DNA of 12,091 nt from an uncultured Anaerotignum sp. (GTDB lineage: Bacteria > Bacillota > Clostridia > Lachnospirales > Anaerotignaceae). Below are positions 8,235-12,091 of this stretch, one piece after another. The stretch is taken from NCBI RefSeq assembly GCF_905212195.1, contig NZ_CAJMDQ010000073.1, positions 1-12,091 of the forward strand, written 5' to 3'. The position numbers and the translations under genes were made by a program. Below the pieces are notes generated by a model, which searched no databases, was not told the DNA's origin, and saw only the letters and a list, made by a program, of their open reading frames with translations. The first letter of the stretch is position 1, and each line of letters begins with the position of its first letter.

Positions 8235-8243
8235 ATTATAACA
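8235..8243 (-). promoter_or_regulatory. Extended -10 promoter of the six-gene operon
   Basis: On the minus strand the sequence reads TGTTATAAT: a perfect TATAAT preceded by TG one base upstream, the extended -10 form. No good -35 hexamer is seen 16-18 nt upstream, as is common for extended -10 promoters. The expected RNA start is near 8228, giving a leader of about 37 nt before the ATG at 8191. It is the only promoter-like element I see ahead of the tightly packed genes that follow. Confidence 0.65.
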
Positions 8244-8273
8244 AGGGGCTTCTCAGAATGTTTTAACTCTTTC

Positions 8274-10148
8274 TTAAAATTTTCTTCTATTTTCTTTGAA
8301 AAATAGACGTTCATCCAATCCCATCTCCATGAGGAACCGGGAAGGCTTCAGAGGTTTTTCATAGCGGTTTTCCGTAAAGGAAAGGAAAAGCCTGTCTTTG
8401 GTGCGGGTCAAGCCCACATAGAACAGCCGCCGTTCTTCTTCCAATGCACTTCCCTTTCTGCCTTTTTCATAGGGAATGATACCTTCCGCCAGAGAAGGCA
8501 GGAATACTGCGCCAAATTCCAGCCCTTTTGCTCCATGGAATGTGGTCAGTGTCACACCATGGGTATTGCCTTTCTGTTTGGACTGCTCTTTCATCTGACG
8601 GCTCAATTCTTCCATTTTCCGCACAAACTCTGTGCCGCTTTCCGTTCCTTTTGCCGTTTCCGTAATTTCGTCTGCAATTTCTATCATATTTGAAAGGCTT
8701 GCTTTTCGATAAGCCGCATAGTCCGAAAGATATTCGTCATAGCCTACCACTTTCCGCACATATCGCAAAGCCTCGTAAGGCTTTCGCTTTTGAATCTGCC
8801 GCAAATCTTCCTCTAAACTTTCCAGATGTTCCGCCTGCCACTTCTGCAAAGAGGGGCAGACATGGAGGCTCCGCAGCAAACCATAAGGCATCTGTTCCGC
8901 CTCTGCCAGCAAGTCTTTGCTGATGTATCGTTTCGGTTTATTCACAATGCGCAACAAAGAAGCGTCACTGTCCCGATTTTCCGCCAGAAACAGATAAGCC
9001 GCCAAATCCCTTGCAATCCAGTGGTCATAGAGATGAAATCCCCCATCACGCAAATGGTAGGGAATACCACGACGGAACAAGGCTCTGGCAAAAGCGCCCC
9101 CTTGAATATTGGTACGGAAAATCACGGCAATCTCTTCTATGGGCACGCCTTCCTCCAATAAACGGGCAATCTTCTGTGCCGTCAGTTCCGCTTCTTCCCC
9201 GCTGTCTTTTGCCACAAAAACATTGATGCGCTCGCCCAAATCTCTGTCACCTTTGATTTCTTTTGCATATCGGCTCACATTGGTTCCAATGACCTGAGAT
9301 GCCAGCCGGATGATACGCCCAGAACAACGGTAATTCACATCCAGAAAAACTTTTTCCGTTCCCGGAAAATCTTTGGGGAAATCCAGCATAAAAGACGGGC
9401 TGGCACCACGGAAGCCGTAAATGCTCTGGTCGTCGTCCCCCACCACAAACAGATTGTTTTTCGGTGCCGCCAGCATTTGCAGACAGGCATACTGAGCACG
9501 ATTCACATCCTGAAATTCGTCTACCAATATATAGTCAAAACGATCCTGCCACATTTTTCTGACCTTTTCGTCCTGTGACAAAACATCATAGCATTCCGTC
9601 AGCATATCATCGAAATCTATTTTTTCATTTCGCCGTTTCCAGCCATCAAATTTCTTTGATAAAGCCACAAATTCATCTTTAGGCAATCCATCTGGCAAAA
9701 AATCACTGACATCCAGCAATTGGTTTTTCATAAGAGAATACTGACTGAAAAACTGCTGGATGTATTCCTCCTGATCCTGCACAGAAATGCGGGCTTCCGT
9801 CACCAGTTTCTGCAAGGTATTCCGCCGTTCGTCCTCGGAAAGCACTTGTTCCAGACTGTAACCGCAGGCCTGACGAAGGATACGGAAAAAGACACTGTGG
9901 AATGTGCCGAACATCACACCCGATTTTCCCTGCAAAGCAGCATATCTCGTTTTCATCTGTTCCGCCGCCGCTTTTGTAAAGGTAATGACCAATATCCGAT
10001 AGGGGGACACACCCATTTTTTCCGTCAGACGGCGAATCCGCTGGATAATGACCGTTGTCTTGCCGCTGCCGGGGCCTGCCAGCACCAGCATAGGCCCTGT
10101 TCCATGGGATATGGCGTGTATTTGATTAGGATGCAATGTCTTTGCCAT
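8274..10148 (-). CDS. UvrD/PcrA-family superfamily 1 DNA helicase, short form
   Basis: The product is a 624-residue 3'-5' DNA helicase with all SF1A motifs in order: Q-motif LHPNQ (5-9), Walker A AGPGSGKT (24-31), motif Ia VITFTKAAA (54-62), Ib GTFHS (81-85), Walker B LVDEFQD (208-214), motif III VGDDDQSIYGFRGA (236-249), motif IV VNYRCS (271-276), motif V TTFHGAKGLEF (535-545) and motif VI EERRLFYVGLTR (571-582). It acts on DNA in the cytoplasm and probably takes part in repair or in clearing proteins from DNA. It is roughly 100 residues shorter than typical PcrA or UvrD and ends about 40 residues after motif VI, so the flexible C-terminal tail that binds RNA polymerase in PcrA is missing. 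It may be a paralogue rather than the main housekeeping helicase. The ATG at 10148 follows a strong AAGGAGGA site. It is transcribed divergently from the glycosyltransferase gene. Confidence 0.94.
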   Translation of the reverse strand: MAKTLHPNQIHAISHGTGPMLVLAGPGSGKTTVIIQRIRRLTEKMGVSPYRILVITFTKAAAEQMKTRYAALQGKSGVMFGTFHSVFFRILRQACGYSLEQVLSEDERRNTLQKLVTEARISVQDQEEYIQQFFSQYSLMKNQLLDVSDFLPDGLPKDEFVALSKKFDGWKRRNEKIDFDDMLTECYDVLSQDEKVRKMWQDRFDYILVDEFQDVNRAQYACLQMLAAPKNNLFVVGDDDQSIYGFRGASPSFMLDFPKDFPGTEKVFLDVNYRCSGRIIRLASQVIGTNVSRYAKEIKGDRDLGERINVFVAKDSGEEAELTAQKIARLLEEGVPIEEIAVIFRTNIQGGAFARALFRRGIPYHLRDGGFHLYDHWIARDLAAYLFLAENRDSDASLLRIVNKPKRYISKDLLAEAEQMPYGLLRSLHVCPSLQKWQAEHLESLEEDLRQIQKRKPYEALRYVRKVVGYDEYLSDYAAYRKASLSNMIEIADEITETAKGTESGTEFVRKMEELSRQMKEQSKQKGNTHGVTLTTFHGAKGLEFGAVFLPSLAEGIIPYEKGRKGSALEEERRLFYVGLTRTKDRLFLSFTENRYEKPLKPSRFLMEMGLDERLFFKENRRKF

Positions 10149-10180
10149 GATGTGTTTTCCTCCTTTTGGGTTCTGCTTTC

Positions 10181-10189
10181 AGTATATCA
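10181..10189 (-). promoter_or_regulatory. Probable extended -10 promoter of the helicase gene
   Basis: On the minus strand the sequence reads TGATATACT: a TATACT -10 box with TG one base upstream. The -35 position (10204-10209) reads TTAGGT, which is weak. The RNA would start near 10174, about 26 nt before the ATG at 10148, leaving room for the AAGGAGGA ribosome binding site. Confidence 0.55.
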
Positions 10190-10249
10190 TATTTTCGCCC
10201 ATCACCTAAAACTTAAAAAAATCTTTATACGTTCGTAACGGATTGTCAC

Positions 10250-10278
10250 TTGTCAAAGGGTGTCTTTTATATTAAAAT
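10250..10278 (+). promoter_or_regulatory. Promoter of the glycosyltransferase gene
   Basis: TTGTCA (10250-10255), a 17-bp spacer and TAAAAT (10273-10278) form a good sigma-A-type promoter, with an RNA start expected near 10285. A second TTGTCA lies directly upstream (10243-10248), making a 7-bp tandem repeat over the -35 region. It faces away from the helicase promoter. Confidence 0.65.
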
Positions 10279-10298
10279 CGCATAAGAAAGATAAAAAC

Positions 10299-10304
10299 AG
10301 GAGG
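10299..10304 (+). promoter_or_regulatory. Ribosome binding site that sets a TTG start
   Basis: AGGAGG at 10299-10304 is a perfect Shine-Dalgarno sequence. It overlaps the in-frame GTG at 10304, so that codon cannot be the start it serves. The in-frame TTG at 10313 is 8 nt downstream, the ideal distance. Confidence 0.8.
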
Positions 10305-10312
10305 TGGCAAAA

Positions 10313-11629
10313 TTGAATATCGGGATTTTTACCGATACCTATTTCCCGCAGCTCAACGGCGTCGCAACTTCCGTACAGACCTTGCGGCGGGAACTGGAAA
10401 AAAAGGGACATCAGGTATATATCTTCACGCCTTATGACCCGCGGCAGCAGCAGGAAACGGACGACCATATCTTCCGTTTGCCCAGTATGCCCTTTATCTT
10501 TGTCAAAAATTATCGGGCTTGTTTTGTCTGCCCGCCCCATATTCTGCGTAAGATTCACCAGTTGAAACTGGATATCATTCATACACAGACGGAATTTTCT
10601 CTGGGATTTTTAGGAAAACTCATTTCCAAAACATGCGGCATCCCTATGGTACATACCTATCACACCATGTATGAAGATTACGTCCATTACATTGCCGGCG
10701 GCCATCTGATTTCCGCCGAAGGTGCAAGAGAATTCAGCCGCATTTTCTGCAACACTGCCATGGCGGTCATTGCGCCTACCCAAAAAACCGAGCGGCTTCT
10801 GCGCAGCTACGGTGTCAACAAACCCATTTCCATCATTCCAACAGGCATCGATACTTCACATTTCCGCAAATCCAATTACGACCCTGCGGAAATACTGGAA
10901 CTGCGCCATAGTCTTGGACTGAAGGCAGATACACCTGTGCTCATTTCCATCGGGCGTATTGCCAAGGAAAAAAGCATTGATGTCATCATTGGTGCTCTGC
11001 CCAAATTGCTGGAAAAACTGCCGGATACCATGATGGTCATTGTTGGGGAAGGCATGGAAATCGAAAATCTGAAAAAATACGCCGAATCTCTGGGCATTGG
11101 CGACCATCTGCTTTTCACAGGCGGAAAGCCTTGGTCGGAAATCGGAAAATATTATCAGCTGGGCAATGTTTTTTGCAGTGCTTCTCTGTCAGAAACACAG
11201 GGGCTTACCTTTGCGGAAGCCATGGCTGGCGGCATTCCCGTTGTTGCCAGACGGGATGACTGCATCGTCAACTTCATGACCCATGGAGAAACAGGCATGT
11301 TTTTTGATGATCCGGCAGAACTGCCCGATCTGCTTTATCGCGTGCTGACAGATGAACCTTTGCGGGAACACCTTTCCACAACATCCCAGAACACCATGGA
11401 AAGCCTTTCCGTGGAAACCTTTGGCAATCATGTGGAAGGACTGTATCAGAAAGTCGTAAGGGCATTCCAGAATGCAGAAAACATTCCTCTGCCCTCTTTG
11501 CCCGTCATCAAAGGCACAAGGGTTGCCCATCGTATTTCGAAAATACCCAAAAAACTGGCACACCGCAGTCGTTCTTATTCTTCTCATATTGCAGAAAGAC
11601 TGTCGTTCCTGCCCAGACACCGTTCCTAA
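10313..11629 (+). CDS. GT4-family glycosyltransferase, probable diacylglycerol glucosyltransferase
   Basis: The product is 438 residues from the TTG at 10313. The enzyme has the GT-B layout: an N-terminal acceptor domain opening with NIGIFTDTYFPQLNGV (2-17) and containing HTYHT (114-118), then a C-terminal nucleotide-sugar domain with IPTGID (175-180), SIGR (212-215) and the EX7E pair Glu294/Glu302 in SETQGLTFAE. These features match retaining GT4 enzymes of the monoglucosyldiacylglycerol synthase type, which transfer glucose from UDP-glucose to diacylglycerol at the membrane. The family is secure; the lipid acceptor is inferred. The last 40 or so residues are rich in Arg, Lys and His and lie beyond the catalytic fold, which would suit binding to anionic membrane lipid. 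It is a single-gene unit with its own promoter, divergent from the helicase gene. A related mannosyl- or glycolipid transferase is the main alternative. Confidence 0.9.
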   Translation: MNIGIFTDTYFPQLNGVATSVQTLRRELEKKGHQVYIFTPYDPRQQQETDDHIFRLPSMPFIFVKNYRACFVCPPHILRKIHQLKLDIIHTQTEFSLGFLGKLISKTCGIPMVHTYHTMYEDYVHYIAGGHLISAEGAREFSRIFCNTAMAVIAPTQKTERLLRSYGVNKPISIIPTGIDTSHFRKSNYDPAEILELRHSLGLKADTPVLISIGRIAKEKSIDVIIGALPKLLEKLPDTMMVIVGEGMEIENLKKYAESLGIGDHLLFTGGKPWSEIGKYYQLGNVFCSASLSETQGLTFAEAMAGGIPVVARRDDCIVNFMTHGETGMFFDDPAELPDLLYRVLTDEPLREHLSTTSQNTMESLSVETFGNHVEGLYQKVVRAFQNAENIPLPSLPVIKGTRVAHRISKIPKKLAHRSRSYSSHIAERLSFLPRHRS

Positions 11630-11641
11630 GACACAAAAAAT

Positions 11642-11682
11642 TGTATTTTTGAGGGGCTTCAGATTGTCCCCTCAAAAATACA
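11642..11682. terminator. 15-bp hairpin between glycosyltransferase and tRNA genes
   Basis: A perfect 15-bp inverted repeat (11642-11656 with 11668-11682) with an 11-nt loop begins 13 bp after the glycosyltransferase stop; its core is GAGGGG/CCCCTC. Read on the minus strand it is followed by ATTTTTT, a textbook intrinsic terminator. Read on the plus strand it is followed by A-rich sequence and has no U-tract. It may block antisense transcripts coming from the right. For the plus-strand gene it may serve as a 3' end-protecting structure or a weak terminator. Confidence 0.6.
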
Positions 11683-11703
11683 TAAAAAATCCAAAAAAAG
11701 CTA

Positions 11704-11732
11704 TTGACAAAACATGTACTTTCTTGTATTAT
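11704..11732 (+). promoter_or_regulatory. Strong promoter of the tRNA-Arg gene
   Basis: A perfect -35 box TTGACA (11704-11709), a 17-bp spacer and TATTAT (11727-11732) form a near-consensus sigma-A promoter. RNA should start near 11739, about 16 nt before the mature tRNA 5' end. This strength is usual for stable RNA genes. Confidence 0.85.
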
Positions 11733-11754
11733 ATTTCTTGCGTGAATCACGTAT

Positions 11755-11828
<74 letters not shown>

Positions 11829-11832
11829 TTAG

Positions 11833-11862
11833 GAGCTGTTCAAATGAACAGCTCTTTTTCTT
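11833..11862 (+). terminator. Intrinsic terminator of the tRNA-Arg gene
   Basis: A 9-bp stem GAGCTGTTC/GAACAGCTC with an AAAT loop is followed by TTTTTCTTTT. It starts 5 nt after the tRNA discriminator base and points in the tRNA direction. Confidence 0.92.
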
Positions 11863-11914
11863 TTCCAAAAAAAACAAATACTCTCTCCCCTATCGGAAAT
11901 AGAAAAAGACATAT

Positions 11915-11944
11915 AAAAAAGGCGGCTTTCAAAAGCCGCCTTTT
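11915..11944. terminator. Bidirectional terminator after the symporter gene
   Basis: An 8-9-bp GC-rich stem GGCGGCTT(T)/(A)AAGCCGCC (11921-11940) has six A upstream and TTTT downstream on the plus strand. Read on the minus strand it ends in TTTTTT, and it lies about 30 bp beyond the symporter stop, so it mainly serves that gene. It can also stop plus-strand read-through from the tRNA unit. The stretch from 11863 to 11914 shows nothing recognisable. Confidence 0.88.
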
Positions 11945-11969
11945 CATTCGTGGTAGGATAAGATTTTGA

Positions 11970-12091
11970 TTATTTGTCAACAACGGGAATTTCGTCATCA
12001 GACCAAGCATCCATATTGTTGCTGAACAGATATTTCTTGGTTTCTGCTGCGATTACGCCACTCAGACCAAGCAGAGCAACCAAGTTGGGGA
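11970..12091 (-). CDS. C-terminal end of a probable sodium:alanine symporter (AGCS family), 5' part outside window
   Basis: Only the last 39 codons and the TAA stop are in the window. They begin PNLVALLGLSGVIAAETKKY and end in an acidic tail DDEIPVVDK. The helix ending NLxALLxLSGVxxxETKxY is the usual end of amino acid carriers of the alanine/glycine:cation symporter family, which take up alanine or glycine with sodium. The gene is convergent with the tRNA unit and ends in a shared terminator. The fragment is short, so the family call rests on one motif. Confidence 0.65.
   Translation of the reverse strand, partial: PNLVALLGLSGVIAAETKKYLFSNNMDAWSDDEIPVVDK

Noticed and set aside
10304..10306. 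GTG start for the glycosyltransferase
   Set aside because: It overlaps the only good Shine-Dalgarno sequence; the TTG at 10313 has ideal spacing.

Overview
The window looks like chromosomal DNA from a low-to-mid-GC Bacillota, most likely class Clostridia (Lachnospirales-like is a guess). The reasons are strong AGGAGG-type ribosome binding sites, a TTG start codon, extended -10 promoters, a tRNA gene that does not encode CCA, a diacylglycerol-glucosyltransferase-like GT4 enzyme and a C-terminus typical of a Na+:alanine symporter. No mobile element, CRISPR array or recent insertion is visible.

Positions 8191 down to 1 (minus strand) hold a tightly packed operon of six genes that runs off the left edge. 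In transcription order they are: an 839-residue secreted/membrane protein with a glutamine-amidotransferase-like extracytoplasmic domain; an ABC ATPase; an ABC-2 permease; a membrane-anchored coiled-coil protein with a Gly/Asn-rich linker; a small lipoprotein; and a BatA-like von Willebrand factor A (VWA) protein with its own amidotransferase-like domain. Gaps are 21 bp or less and several genes overlap (8 bp, ATGA, GTGA). An extended -10 promoter sits just before the first gene. The likely product is one multi-part cell-envelope machine: an ABC engine in the membrane and several large modules outside it. Its substrate is unknown. This is the most interesting part of the window. The arrangement recalls GldA/GldF/GldG-type ABC systems and MoxR/BatA-type VWA loci, but here both are in one transcription unit.

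Positions 8274-10148 (minus) encode a compact UvrD/PcrA-type superfamily 1 helicase. A 164-bp divergent intergenic region carries one promoter for it and one for a plus-strand GT4 glycosyltransferase (10313-11629), which probably makes membrane glycolipid. The best start of the glycosyltransferase is a TTG placed correctly after the Shine-Dalgarno (SD) sequence.

Positions 11630-11969 hold a 15-bp hairpin, a near-consensus promoter, a tRNA-Arg(ACG) gene, its own terminator, and a bidirectional terminator shared with the convergent gene. The right edge (11970-12091, minus) is the C-terminal 39 residues of a probable sodium:alanine symporter.
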